A stretch of 64,000 bases of DNA from Leguminivora glycinivorella (lineage: Eukaryota; Arthropoda; Insecta; Lepidoptera; Tortricidae), in the NCBI RefSeq assembly GCF_023078275.1, contig NC_062998.1:19543916-19607915 (forward strand). The letters run 5' to 3'. Both the position numbers and the translations under genes were made by a program. The notes under the pieces are model-generated. The model made no database searches, was not told where the DNA came from, and was given only the letters and a program-made list of their open reading frames with translations. Below, in pieces: positions 1 through 12,269 of this stretch; position 1 is the stretch's first letter, and each line of letters opens with the position of its first letter.

Positions 1-170
1 CACCTCAGCAGCTCTAACGAGTATCTATACAACCATCTATCTTAGGGCCAGTTGCATCAATCATAGTCCACATTTAGTCAACGTCACGCAAAAGTCTATG
101 GAAATTTCAATACAAAATAATTAGCAAACAGTTAAATTCCGTAACGGACAGTTTGGTGCAACAGACCCTT

Positions 171-307
171 AGAGCGTTTTCACATTATCCGATCCGATAT
201 CGGATGTTGGATAAGGAAGGCAAAAATCAAAGATGGCACCGCCTTTAATGTATAGGATGTCGGATGTCGGTCCTACGTCCGATATCGGATAGTGGGAAAA
301 CACACTT
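171..307. mobile_element. MITE with GATATCGGAT-rich inverted ends
   Basis: Inverted ends read GCGTTTTCACATTATCCGAT. A second copy is at 1224-1340 and a half copy at about 30170-30250. Confidence 0.75.
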
Positions 308-309
308 AC

Positions 310-1220
310 AGTAATGCAAAATAGTTGCCTCTATGCAGATATTTTTTTCCATAAATTAATAATTCTCAATCTGTACCTAGATATTATTTTAATATAGCCA
401 TTTCGGGGCTATATCTTCCCTGCAATCGCTAGGAGGGAGCAAACTGGCACTTTTCTTTCCTGCAAGGGCCAAAAGTGACACTTATGCTATCTAGGACACT
501 ATTAGGTATATTTACTTTTTTGTCATGATACTTATGTTAAAATGACATTTTTAAATATAATAATTCCCTCATATATATGATGTGTCACAGTGTAGCAAAA
601 CTATTTGCACATTGGGCGTTAACATTTAAATACCACAGTAGGTACGCTTAATATTCATCAGGATTCAATTATAAAACCCTTCACGTCGATCAAGATTCAA
701 TAAACTACCTCGCCGTAAATATGTCAGTTTACTCCCTTGTGACAGTCTAGCAGGTATTTTATTTATATAACTATACATAGAATCTCTCTTAAAGAAAGCG
801 AGACCAATTAGAAGCTTAGCTCTAAAATCTCTAGATTAGATTAGATAACTTTTTGGCAATGCGAACTGCGAATCATGTCGTACCGTACCTGCCGCCAAGC
901 ATTCACACTGCAGCAGACGCGTCAAGGGCCCCGCATGCAATGTACAACGTAGGTACGTCAGTAGGTAAGTATATAGGTATCAGCGTCGGTATCAGTCTCT
1001 AGATTTAATCTCTTTTGGAAAGTGCAGAAACGATAACATATGCGTAGCGATTGATTATTTTGCAGCAAAACGTGTAAAGACTGCGCCTTTATCGTTATTA
1101 TCGATTTATTTTTGTCATACTAATCATGACATTCATGACTGACGAATCATGAAGCAGACTGGTGGGTGGAATCACCGTTTCAACATAAAGAGAGACAATA
1201 TTTTGTATCATTGGTTGTTT
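310..1220. other. Unassigned AT-rich spacer
   Basis: No coding frame, repeat or hairpin recognised. Confidence 0.4.
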
Positions 1221-1223
1221 CCA

Positions 1224-1340
1224 AGTGCGTTTTCACATTATCCGATCCGATATCGGATGTCGGAAGGATTTCAATAGTAAAAATCAAAGATGGCGGCTTA
1301 AATGTATGGGATATCGGATCGGATAATGTGAAAACGCACT
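1224..1340. mobile_element. MITE, same family as 171-307
   Basis: 117 bp, with ends AGTGCGTTTTCACATTATCC and its inverse. Confidence 0.8.
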
Positions 1341-1930
1341 AACTCTAAAAGTACTTACTAAATTATGTAGATAAGCAGAATATCAGCTTAAACTTTTTAA
1401 AATTGTAGGTACTATTTTGTTAACGAGGAAAGGGACTTAAGGTACATATGGAAAGGTATTGGCCCATGTTACCTTGGCCCACTGACAAGTTGTTCCACTT
1501 TCTAGGTCAAACCGTTAATAATCGAGGGGTAGAAATCGATTGTCTTTTCAGGGTGGTATTTGGATGTAGGTACAGTCACCATAGTCAAATATGGGAACAC
1601 GCACTCTAACGTCTCGGCAATAGAGGCGTTTTCCGATATTTGAGAGGACTCTGATGGCGAGTGTACAAGAAGCCTGTAACTGGAGCGAACAGACAAGGTT
1701 GACCTTAATAGCCTACTTAGGTAACAAAATTGTGGTCTCTACATTTTTTTTTACTTGTTATACTTAGTTAAAATTAGTCGTTGTCCAGTTGTACCTCGGA
1801 ATGGCTTAAAAATGTAGTGCTCGTTCGTGATATTTTTCGCTGTTTGTCAAAGTTTGAACTTCCTATGCTGCTAGTTACTAGGAAGTTTCAGTAGTTTATG
1901 CGACTGCGAATGGCGGCGGTTCGAATAAGG

Positions 1931-2129
1931 TACAGCGGGGCAAATCTCGACTGGGGGGCAATTGTAACTAATCCATTTTTTACATTACATATTACAAGAT
2001 GTTGAGTTTTACATGTATCCACTGAACACGCCTACCATAAATAACCGTGGACACTCTATTTAATAATACAAACATTATAAAAAATGGACCAGTTACATTT
2101 GTCCCCCAGTCGAGATTTGCCCCGCTGTA
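1931..2129. mobile_element. Hairpin MITE
   Basis: About 39-bp inverted ends begin TACAGCGGGGCAAATCTCGA; the 120-bp centre is AT-rich. Confidence 0.8.
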
Positions 2130-2938
2130 GGTACCTTATCTGAAAACGAACAAAGTCCCTATTCTTGTCGTGCGAATTATAGTAAAACACATACTGAATT
2201 GTGGTTTCGTACCAATATCTGTTTTTCTATAGATACAAGAATAGCAGTAGGTAATGTTAACATTACAGACCCCGTAGCTGAATGGCATTTCTGCGCCGCA
2301 GAAATGTAGTCTGGCTCTGTCGCGTCAATACGTAAGAGCGATAGAGATAGATAGCTACGAAAGAGATACCTCTATTATCGTGAGCGTTCGTGCATTCGGC
2401 TACGCACACAGTTCCTTTTATTTCTGTTGGTATGGTTTTTGAACGCATTATATTATAGAGGGTTTATGATATTTGGGTAGATAAACACATATATAAACTA
2501 AAGAAATGCCCCTGGCCACCTACCTACTTCGATCATTTTCTCGCTGAGATACCTATTAGATATGAACACACAGAGGTCATGTTTATATTTTTTCCCCTCA
2601 CTAGTTCGGAAACACGTGTTTTGTCCTTTAATCCCAGCGGGTAAAAACGCATTTTATCCACTAGTGGGTAAAGTAATTTGACCTTGAATAAAGTCAAATT
2701 ACCTAACTGCTTTAAAATTGATAAAAGTAGGTGAATCTAGTAATAAAGATGATTTACCACCTGTGGAACTACTGGAAGCAGTGATAAACGCATTTTTCAT
2801 CACCCCCGCACTTTAAATGTGCTATTGCACGCAGGCGGAGCGTGAGTTATAGAAAAATCGTTCTCCCAAGGGAATAATGAAATTTCTTGTACCGTACTTA
2901 ACTTTTTTACATCTATTTACATATTTTTTACATTGCGA

Positions 2939-3064
2939 GTGTAATGAAAAACATTGTGTGTAACTCGGGGAGTATGAATATTACTAACTCGAGTCTTTAA
3001 ATCGCTCCGGCAAGCCGTCGCGATTTAACTTACTCTCGTTAGTAATATTCAATGTTGCACAATG
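2939..3064. repeat. Hairpin repeat with inverted copy at 42637-42770
   Basis: The segment around GAATATTACTAACTCGAG matches 42637-42770 in reverse orientation and is itself an imperfect palindrome. Confidence 0.7.
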
Positions 3065-3073
3065 TACTATTTT

Positions 3074-3543
3074 GCGTTGTAGTTTCCTCGCTATAGTGAG
3101 GGGAAAAGTTTTGTGTTACACACGGGTGCAAATGTATTTTACTTCTCGTGTGTTAAAAAACTCGCAAGTTCAGGATTCTATTCTCGAACCACTCGCTTCG
3201 CTCGTGGTTCAACTATAGAATCCTTTCCCTTGCTCCTTTTTCAATTCCACACTCGGCGTTAAAATACAACTTTGCCCCCTTGTATAACAAATAACTATTA
3301 TAGCGACTTAGGTATAAAATAGTTATTTGTTATACAAGGGGGCAAAGTTGTATTTTAACGCCGAGTGTGGCATTGAAAAACGAGCAAGTGAAAGGATTCT
3401 ATAATTGAACCACGAGCGAAGCGAGTGGTTCGAAAATAGAATCCTGAACTTGCGAGTTTTTTAACACACGAGAAGTAAAATACATTTGCACCCGAGTGTA
3501 ACACAAAACTTTTCCCCTCACTATAGCGAGGAAACTACAACGC
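3074..3543. repeat. 470-bp near-perfect palindrome
   Basis: Arms of about 225 bp meet near 3308 with a spacer of roughly 20 bp. The ends read GCGTTGTAGTTTCCTCGC and its inverse. Confidence 0.9.
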
Positions 3544-3850
3544 AAAATCAGTTACTTGTTATACAAGGGGGCAAAGTAGTATTTTAACGCCGAGTGTGGA
3601 ATTGAAAAACGAGCGAGTGAAAGGATTCTATAGTTGAACCACGAGCGAAGCGAGTCAAATTAACTGCTTTAAAATTGATAAAAGAGAGAGGTGAATCTAG
3701 TAATAAAGATTATTTACCACCTGTGGAACTACTGGAAGCAGTCTATTTTACTTCTCGTGTGTTAAAAAACTCGCAAGTTCAGGATTCTATTCTCGAACCA
3801 CTCGCTTCGCTCGTGGTTCAACTATAGAATCCTTTCACTTGCTCGTTTTT

Positions 3851-4402
3851 AGGGTTCCGTAGTCAACTAGGAACCCTTATAGTTTCGCCATGTCTGTCTG
3901 TCCGTCCGTACGTCCGTCCGTCCGTCCGTCCGTCCGCGGATAATCTCAGTAACCGTATAAGCACTAGAAAGCTGAAATTTGGTACCAATATGTATATCAA
4001 TCGCGCCAACAAAGTGCAAAAATAAAAAATGGAAAAAAATGTTTTATTAGGGTACCCCCCCTACATGTAAAGTGGGGGCTGATATTTTTTTTCAGTCTAA
4101 CCCCAACGTATGATATATTGTTGGATAGGTATTTGAAAATGAATAAGGGTTTACTAAGATCGTTTTTTGATAGTATTAATATTTTCGGAAATAATCGCTC
4201 CTAAAGGAAAAAAAAGTGCGTCCCCCCCCCTCTAACTTTTGAACCATATGTTTAAAAAATATGAAAAAAATCACAAAAGTAGAACTTTATAAAGACTTTC
4301 TAGGAAAATTGTTTTGAACTTGATAGGTTCAGTAGTTTTTGAGAAAAATACGGAAAACTACGGAACCCTACACTGAGCGTGGCCCGACACGCTCTTGGCC
4401 GG
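3851..4402 (+). mobile_element. Dispersed 554-bp repeat, copy 1
   Basis: It starts AGGGTTCCGTAG and ends with GCTCTTGGCCGG, inserted in a T-tract. It contains a CCGT tetranucleotide run near its start. Other copies: 7857-8410, 31128-32150, 36528-37084. No coding frame. Class unknown. Confidence 0.85.
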
Positions 4403-5264
4403 TTTTCAATTCCTCACTCGGCGTTAAAATACAACTTTGCCCCCTTGTATAACAAATAACTATTATTACTAGATTCACCTGCTTTTATCAATTTTAAAGC
4501 AGCTAATTTGACTTTATTCAAGGTCCAATTACTTTACCCACTAGTGGATAAAATGCGTTTTTACCCGCTGATATTAAAGAACAAAACACGTGTTTCCGAG
4601 CTAGTGAGGGGAAAATGCGTTTATCACTGCTTCCAGTAGTTCCACGGGTGGTAAATCAGCTTTATTACTAGATTCACCTCTCTCTTTTATCAATTTTAAA
4701 GCAGTTAATTTGACTTTATTCAAGGACAAATTACTTTACCCACTAGTGGATAAAATGCGTTTTTACCCGCTGGTATTAAAGGACAAAACACGTGTTTCCG
4801 AGCTAGTGAGGGGAAAACATACTTATCTACATTAGAACGTAAATAAAGCAGCACTGAGATATTTTTTACACTACGTCGGTGGAAAACAAGCATAAAGTTC
4901 GCCTGAGCGTGAGGAGGAGTTCCCATAGCCTATAGATAGACGCATACAATTGGAGAGGTGTTACGTGCTTGTTCACGACCCTATAAAACATTTAGGTATG
5001 TTACAGTCAGCAATAAAAATATACATATGTTTGAATTGCCAAAAATATGTATACAGGACTTTATGACCTTTTTTGCACTTTCTGTATTTATATATTTGTT
5101 GCAGACTGTACCTTTAGCCTCTCGGGAAAATCTCGTTATAGCTTCCTCAGTCGGAGCGGCGGGAGGAAATTCCTCTGTTATGTTATGGGTACCGCAATTA
5201 AAGATCTATATCGTAGATAACGTAGTTGATAGTGCTTTCCAAAACACTTATACCTAGTGATAAA

Positions 5265-5611
5265 TATGGTATACTCTTGGGTCGACTCGTTCGTTTCTCG
5301 TCACGTTCCTAGTCCGATTCTGCTTTCGTCAGCCATTCTTCATCCGACAACTTAGTCTGCAGTCATTATTGGTACCGACCAAAGAATACGAAAAAACACG
5401 AAAAACATAGATTTAACAGCGAACATGCCGAAAGAAGATTATGACGAGTACAGAACGAAACGAATTAAGATAAAGATGAACAACGAAATTGACCGTAGTT
5501 GAGAAAGACCATCGATGATCGTGGCGAATAAAGAATGGCTGACGAAAGAAGAATCGGACAAATTTAGGAACGTGACGAAAAACGAACGTGTCGACCCAAG
5601 AGTATACCATA
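5265..5611. mobile_element. MITE with ~85-bp inverted ends
   Basis: The ends start GGTATACTCTTGGGTCGAC and match the inverse at 5590-5608 with few mismatches. Confidence 0.8.
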
Positions 5612-5724
5612 AATATGTACCGACAATTACCTACATTATCAAATGAGAGTAGTAGAGTCGATCCAAGATAAATAACTGTAGGTATATAATTATCAAGTAT
5701 TCTATGTGAGATTTTTACGATTAT

Positions 5725-5930
5725 ACTAGAAACTTTCGCCCGAAGCTTCGCTCCTTAAAATTCTAAAATTGCGGAAAGCTTGATACAAATATGCACACCT
5801 CTCCTTTTAGGGAAGTGGGGGAGGGTAAGAGAGACAAAATCACGTCAATTCGTCGCTCCGTTTTGGCGTGAAAGACGGTCAAACAAACAGACAGACACAC
5901 TATCCCATTTATAATATTATAGTTTGGATG
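5725..5930 (-). mobile_element. Interspersed repeat R-A, copy 1
   Basis: A ~200-bp unit with the landmarks ...CATTTATAATATTA, CGTGAAAGACGG, GCTTCGCTC. Other copies: 12270-12452, 15468-15691, 21034-21211, 36392-36527 plus 37085-37175. Widespread in moths; class uncertain. Confidence 0.7.
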
Positions 5931-6514
5931 CTCTTTCAAATAGCACTCCTTAGGTAATTTGACTAATTTGTAAGTACTGTCCAAGTCAACGCAAAGCTAG
6001 CTTGGATGAAGTGGTATTAAAGAATGTTGATTTTTTGTTTGAATTTATAAACACCACGGCTAATTTGCACTGGACACCTAGTAATACTATACTAACATTA
6101 TTAAAAATGTAAAAAAAGTATTCAATACAACCATTGTTCGCCATGAGTTGTGGTACTTATAAACATTTTTTTTTCAGCAAAGAGGATCGAGTATTGAATT
6201 ATTCCACTTACGTCACCTGCCAATTAGGTCAGAAAAAAATTTGTTCCATCTAGGTAGGTCATCTCTGACCTAATTGGATTCCAATGTGGACAAACAAAAA
6301 ACTGACCTACCTGGAAACCAGTGTTGACAGCATGCTAACCTAACTGGACTCCAGTTATGACAGCAGGCTGACTTGACTGCACTCCAATAATGACAGCATG
6401 TTAACCTGACTCTACAGTTGGACTCTGTTATATCTACAAATACAGTTTCGACCATTCCGTCCACCGGAATCACTTAGACTGGTCCACCAGCTTATCCTGG
6501 TAAAGTCAGGAATT

Positions 6515-6660
6515 CATCCGATTCCTAATATATATACATACATAACGTATATACATAGAAAACATCCATGACTCAGGAACAAATATCCGTGTTCATCACA
6601 CAAATAAATGCCCTTACCGGAATTCGAACCCGGGACCATCGGCAATGTGATTCTCTAACA
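6515..6660 (-). mobile_element. tRNA-derived SINE
   Basis: On the minus strand it has the B-box-like GGGTTCGAATTCC and the body with TTCCTGAGTCATGGATG. A related copy is at 58440-58605. Confidence 0.7.
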
Positions 6661-6688
6661 GAACTGTAATCAGACGTAGCTGGAATAA

Positions 6689-6918
6689 AGCTCGGAACAC
6701 ACTACGCGGACGTCCGTCGTAAAACGACCGCGACCGCGACCTATCAGTGTGCACGGAACAAAACATCCAGAGAGCCAGATTTCGATCGGACGTCCGTGCG
6801 CTCAAGGCCACGTCCGCGTCCGTCGACCGATAGTTTGCACGGTTATGTGTAATGTCATTGTCCAGATTCCCGTCCGCGGTCGATTCACGACGGACGTCCG
6901 CGTAGTGTGTTCCTAGCT
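6689..6918. mobile_element. 230-bp MITE, copy 1
   Basis: Inverted ends are AGCTCGGAACACACTACGCG and its inverse, with a possible TAA target duplication. It is nested in the 6196-7119 element. A second 230-bp copy lies at 51895-52124 in opposite internal orientation. Confidence 0.85.
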
Positions 6919-7119
6919 TAAGAAATATCTGTCCTAACTGGAAACTGACATAAGTGGAATAAAAATTTCTGTCCTAATTGGACCTGACGAAAATGGCATT
7001 AAAATATTCCACTTACGTCAGCGGTTTTGATTTTCTGACCTATATGGAATTTCTAAAATTTTGATGTATGAAAAAATAAAATCTGACCTAATTGGCAGGT
7101 GACGTAAGTGGAATAATTC

Positions 7120-7557
7120 CGAGTATTATCCGTCTATACTGGTCTATACGGAGTTACATATGTCTTTGATTTTCAGTAAGTATGACTCAAAGGATCGGTA
7201 ATGTAATAGAGGAGATGACTTTCTAAAGGTGAATAGCCCTAAATTCTGTCTACTTTTAGTTACTTTCAAATCCTATTAAAATTGAATTTTGAATCATGTT
7301 TACGCGACGACTTTTGACATCATGAATTGAAATAAAACTATCAAAAGTAATGCACCCGGTGTTTATTTGGTTAAATAAATAAATATCCAAAGTAAAAAAG
7401 CGATGCAATTTATCGTGACATCCTCCCAAATTTGGCGGCTGAGGCTGATGTGGCGGCCGACACCGAGGGCCGCTCCAGGCCCAGCGTGACCACGCGAAGA
7501 GACACCGATGACCGTAACGCTGCAAACCATCAACAAATTAACAAAATCACAAATCAT
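7120..7557. other. Unassigned spacer with repeat fragment
   Basis: 7131-7165 matches 32607-32640 (CTATACGGAGTTACATATG). The rest, including GC-rich 7435-7500, is not recognised. Confidence 0.4.
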
Positions 7558-7800
7558 TTAGGGCTAGTTCAGACACGGCGGAAACCGCGCGGATACAAAC
7601 CGCGCGGATCAACCGCGCGGATCTTATTTCAATAGCATGGTACCAGAACGTTCACACTACACCGCGCGGACTATGCATCCGCGCGGTAGCCGCAACTCGA
7701 CCGCAAGAAAATGAAAACGCGCGTTCGCCGCGCGGTCCAAATTCTATGACGTTGCCTACGCGTGTTCAGTTGCTTCGCGGAATCCGCGCGTGCCGCACGT

Positions 7801-8550
7801 TACATGACAATGGAGCGCTTTGACACCAAATTATTTGTAGACGAAATTGAAAAAAACCGGCCAAGAGCGTGTCGGGCCACGCTCAGTGTAGGGTTCCGTA
7901 GTTTTTCGTATTTTTCTCAAAAACTACTGAACCTATCAAGTTCAAAACAATTTTCCTAGAAAGTCTTTATAAAGTTCTACTTTTGTGATTTTTTTCATAT
8001 TTTTTAAACATATGGTTCAAAAGTTAGAGGGGGGGGGGACGCACTTTTTTTTCCTTTATCAGCGATTATTTCCGAAAATATTAATATTATCAAAAAACGA
8101 TCTTAGTAAACCCTTATTCATTTTTAAATACCTATCCAACAATATATCACACGTTGGGGTTGGAATGAAAAAAAATATCAGCCCCCACTTTACATGTAGG
8201 GGGGGTACCCTAATAAAACATTTTTTCCATTTTTTATTTTTGCACTTTGTTGGCGTGATTGATATACATATTGGTACCAAATTTCAGCTTTCTAGTGCTT
8301 ACGGTTACTGAGATTATCCGCGGACGGACGGACGGACGGACGGACGGACGGACGGACGGACAGACAGACATGGCGAAACTATAAGGGTTCCTAGTTGACT
8401 ACGGAACCCTAAAAAGACCAGCGCTATGGGACATCCAGTGTGCAGATTATTCCAGTAAAATAGTCAAAACCAGAGGTAGGCAGGAGCTGGTAGAGATTTT
8501 TGGTGACAAAGAGGATTCGTTGGCGAAAAAAAAATGTTTGGTTAGTTGGT
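7801..8550 (+). pseudogene. MADF-domain gene remnant split by a repeat
   Basis: From the ATG at 7804 the frame reads an acidic start, then Glu-Ile-Glu-Lys at 7845-7856. After the 7857-8410 insertion it resumes with Arg-Pro-Ala-Leu-Trp-Asp, Tyr-Ser and Arg-Gln-Glu-Leu to about 8550. The Arg-Pro-x-Leu-Trp-Asp motif is the core of MADF domains, which accompany the transposase in PIF/Harbinger elements. No continuation was found past 8550. Confidence 0.75.
7857..8410 (-). mobile_element. Dispersed 554-bp repeat, copy 2
   Basis: Near identical to 3851-4402, inserted in an A-tract of the MADF frame. Confidence 0.9.
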
Positions 8551-8915
8551 ACTTTATTTACCATTTTCTACAGTAGTTACATGTAAATTCTATATTTTTA
8601 TATCTTGCCATTCTACGCGACCCTCATTTACAAAGTAATGAGCATATCTATCTCTTATGTTCAAAGATGACGGTGTACTTCTTCCTGCGTACGATCTATT
8701 AAGATTTCTCATGGGTGCAGAGTATAAAGTGTTTTTATACCGCACACCATCTCTTGTTCTAACAAAATTGTGTATTATTGAACTGAGAGGCTGTCACGTC
8801 ACATCACCTCGCACCGCACGATAACCGCGCATGTCTGAACACTTTCGTTCGCTCGCGGATTGGATCCGCGCGGATTGGGACCGCGCGGAATCCGCCGTGT
8901 CTGAACTAGGCCTTA

Positions 8916-10170
8916 TTCAGCAAATAGGCCACAGGGGCACTTTTACACGTCAATATACAAGTTGAACTGAAATTACAATTGATAATACTAATTCTAAGTT
9001 CTAACTAAAGTATTACGCTACTACAATGATTAGAGATGTATAAGGTCTCTAAATGTCGATATTCAACTAAAAACTACACATAATAATATAGAAAAGTACA
9101 AATACAAAAAAAGAAGTCTAAAATTACTTTAGAGATGCAAATGACTCTAAATGTCACAACTAAAGATAACATGTATACTTAATCTAATTATCCTTAGAGA
9201 TGTTGTATAGGGTCTCCAAGAGTCAAAATCGTATGTGTAATCAAAATATTAACTAAAAGAAAAGAAACAAACGAGAACCGAACAAAGTGTTTTAATGAAA
9301 TATAAATCAGAATGAATGTTACTTATTAACACATAAACAAACTGCTCCTTAATAATCGCTAAATAATTACATACCTCAATGTCTCAAAAAAATAACAATT
9401 GAGTAATCACCTGACCCTGGTTATTATTTAATTAACACGGTGACACCAAACTATCTGGCATTCGTACCTTCGTACTTGTATCTTTGTAGGGATAATTTTA
9501 AATGTAGTTATCCCGTATTTAATATTAAGTGGTGGCAACTGTTTTGGTTCATAAATTATGTATTTACTCTAGTTATCCTATAAGAAACATGTACCGTTTG
9601 TGCCCAAATAAACATTATAACATTCTGCTATAATGACTACACATATTTGTGACGTTTCAAGTAAAAGGTACCACACTGTCGGTTGTCGCTAAGATTGATT
9701 TTAAATTGAAGCTTCATGGAAATAACGCCTTATTGACAACTGACAATAAGTACCATTTTCGTTGAAAACGCCACATTTTAATAATTAATAAAGCAACGAT
9801 TACCTGATATCGGAAGGTCTTCGACTAGCTGCAATCAACAGCAGATTAAAATTATGTAAGTCATGTTAATTACAGTAAAAACGTTATAGCATTAATTAGC
9901 ACATTGTGAAACGATGTTAAAATAGACGCAAGCAATATATGAGGTTAATGATTAATGTTAACAAAATATGTAGGTTTACGAGGCATCAGGGGTCATACAA
10001 TATAGGTATATGTAGGATATCTGGAAGAGATTACTTGTTAGCTATAAGACCATAAATATTATATTACCTATAAGTTATAAGCTCTGTTGTGTTGCTTTAA
10101 AAAAGTCAGTTGGACCACTTGGACCGTTATTATACAATGTTAACCAATGTAGCGTCAGCAGAGTTGTTAT
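8916..10170. other. Unassigned AT-rich region with short internal repeats
   Basis: TTAGAGATG...TCTAAATGTC-like motifs recur at about 9029, 9129 and 9196. No coding frame. Confidence 0.4.
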
Positions 10171-10172
10171 TT

Positions 10173-10308
10173 GTGTCGCTTTAGTTCAAACTTGGGTAAA
10201 TCCATTCTGCTTTAAGGTTGAATATATAAAAATATAATATGACCCGAAAGATAATCAACCTTATAGCATAGCAGAACGGATTTACCCAGTTTTGAAGTTA
10301 AGCGACAC
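10173..10308. mobile_element. Hairpin element
   Basis: Inverted arms (GTGTCGCTTTAGTTCAAA, GGGTAAATCC) with an AT-rich loop. Confidence 0.65.
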
Positions 10309-10357
10309 ATTTATTACCCCTGTCATTACTCATTACACTCTATAGCTCATTCAAATC

Positions 10358-10793
10358 GGTCAGTATGGGAAAGACTGAAACTATAAGATATACGAAGATC
10401 TGTTCTTGGGAACCATGTCATCGATTTTAATAAAAATTAAAACTGCATTAATACATTTGAAAAAAAAACTGTAGTACTCTGCTGGGGAATTGAACCTTGT
10501 TTGAAAAAAAAAATCATTTTTTCTATTTAAATATCGATTGTTAAGACCTACCTTAAGCAGTAAATGTTTCTATGAAACATGATGTCTAAAATGAATAAAA
10601 TGCATTATTTTAATTTTAACATTATTATTTTTTCAAAACAACCGGGTTCGATTCCCCAGCTGGGTACAGTATTTTTTTTTTCAAATGTATGAGTGCAGAT
10701 TTTCTTTTTATTAAAATCGATGACATGGTTCCTAAGAACAGATCTTCGTATGTTTTATAGTTTTAGACTTTCCCATACTGACCAAAAGTCAAA
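10358..10793. mobile_element. 436-bp palindromic element with tRNA B-box-like core
   Basis: Arms of about 170 bp start GGTCAGTATGGG. The right arm carries GGGTTCGATTCCCCAGC, resembling a tRNA B box; the left arm has a diverged inverse. Confidence 0.75.
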
Positions 10794-11185
10794 GGATCGG
10801 CATACCGAGTGATTAATACATTCAGTGATAAAAACCCGACTATCGGATATTGTGATTTGGCTCCCAGACCGGACGACCCCATTAATCGGGATAGTAGCAT
10901 AACAGCACAATATAACAAAAAATTGTGACCCCGGGCGGATGACTCGTATGGTTAGGCCGCAAAAGCGTGGCCAGAGCGGGCAACAACTTAGTAGCATGAG
11001 AAGCAGGCGAAGCAGCATATCAGAGCGTATCAAGCGGTTAGCACAACATACGTTCTCGTGCGCGAGTCCATACACCAGGCGCGACTACAAATATTGACGC
11101 GCAAGTTATGCTAGGTTCTAGGTTGTGTGTTAGTCATAGAGGAATAAGTAAGGGAAGAGTTGTAACCATACATCAGTAAATGCAG

Positions 11186-12101
11186 GTTGGTTCACCCTGT
11201 TGTGGCATATTTTTTTTATGAATAATTCTATTGTGCATAATCGATTTAGTCATAATTGGCTTTGTGCATAAACTGCTATGGCATAGTCAAGTTTAGCATA
11301 ATCTGTTTAGGCTGATTGTGATTTGTCCGAATATTCTTTGTACATAAATTTGGTGCTCCGAATCATTTTTACGCATACATTTTATGTGCATAAACTTAGT
11401 GTTCTGATTTAATGTTTTGCCGAATTTATTTTGGTGGGTGGGTTTCACTTTTACCTAGCAGTGCGTTTTTGTTGTGGTCGCAGTTGTAACCTAACCTAAC
11501 CCACTTTTTCCTAGCGGTAATTTTCTGTTGTGGTCGCAGTTCTAACCAAACCTAACCCACTTTTCCCTAGTGGTGCTTTTCTGTTGTGGTCGCAGTTCTA
11601 ACCTAACCTAACCCATTTTCCCTAGCGGTGCTTTTCTGTTGAGGTCGCAGTTCTAACCTAACCTAACCCATTTTTCCCTAGCGGTGCGTGTTTGTTGTGG
11701 TCGCAGTTCTAACCTAACCTAACCTAACCCACTTTTCCCTAGCGGTGCTTTTCTGTAATAGTCGCAGCTCTAACCTAACCTAACCCACTTTTCTGGAGCA
11801 GTGAGTATCTGTAGAGTTCGCAATTCTAACCTAGTGTAACCATTTTTCCCTAAAAGCGCATTTCTGCTTAACGAAAAATGTGCTAAAAATATTTATGCTC
11901 ATCCAATTTCTTCCTAATGACACTCGGCCTCAATAATAGTAGGCCAATATATTTTCGGACAAAATAATATTCGAAATATCGTGAATTTATACCAAACAAT
12001 GTTTATGCTACATTAACATTCGGCAAAAATCGATTATGCCAAATATGTTATGACAAAAGCGTCGGACAAATAAAGTTATGCCACATAGAGGGAACCCAAT
12101 G
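11186..12101. mobile_element. Minisatellite-bearing element inside the palindrome
   Basis: Imperfect inverted ends (TGGTTC..CCT..TGTGGCATA) flank ~900 bp, and AATGC occurs at both junctions (possible target duplication). The interior is full of GCATAA motifs. Confidence 0.65.
11455..11835 (+). repeat. ~58-bp minisatellite with CCTAA runs
   Basis: About seven units of GGTCGCAGTTCTAACC...CTAGCGGTGC. Each has two or three CCTAA pentamers, the complement of the insect telomere repeat TTAGG. Confidence 0.85.
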
Positions 12102-12269
12102 CGGGTTATTTGTAAGTATAGGCATAGTTAAGTGACATCTAGCGACAATCACGCGTCAAATAGCGTGAATTATCAGTACCTCTGCCAAAAAAATAATATT
12201 AGAACAATTTACAACTTATATTACAAGCAGAAGGAATTGGAAACAAAATACTGATTAATACTATTGTAA

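Larger units (their letters stand above)
2585..4825. repeat. Composite of one repeat family with long hairpins
   Basis: Pieces of one family recur in both orientations, recognised by TTTTCCCCTCACTAG, GTAAAAACGCATTTTATCC and ACTACTGGAAGCAGT. Fragments also occur at 45780-46125. A 3851-4402 element interrupts it. Confidence 0.75.
6196..7119. mobile_element. hAT-like non-autonomous element with 8-bp target duplication
   Basis: Inverted ends GAATTATTCCACTTACGTCA and its inverse are flanked by the direct repeat CGAGTATT (6188-6195 and 7120-7127). Inside are diverged Cys/Ser-coding-like direct repeats (6310-6420), a SINE and a nested MITE. No transposase. Confidence 0.85.
7561..8912 (+). mobile_element. 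PIF/Harbinger-like element with TTA target duplication
   Basis: Inverted ends GGGCTAGTTCAGACACGGCG and its inverse (one mismatch) are flanked by TTA at 7558-7560 and 8913-8915. The ends hold several CCGCGCGGA motifs. Inside is a MADF coding remnant, interrupted by the 554-bp repeat. No DDE transposase is present. Confidence 0.85.

Noticed and set aside
4958..5257. 99-residue plus-strand frame with a hydrophobic segment
   Set aside because: No domain or splice context recognised; probably chance.
7985..8311. 108-residue plus-strand frame, Phe-rich
   Set aside because: It lies wholly in the 554-bp dispersed repeat, which is non-coding in its other copies.
10755..11075. 106-residue minus-strand frame with hydrophobic stretch
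   Set aside because: It begins in a palindromic element, and no homology or codon pattern supports a gene.
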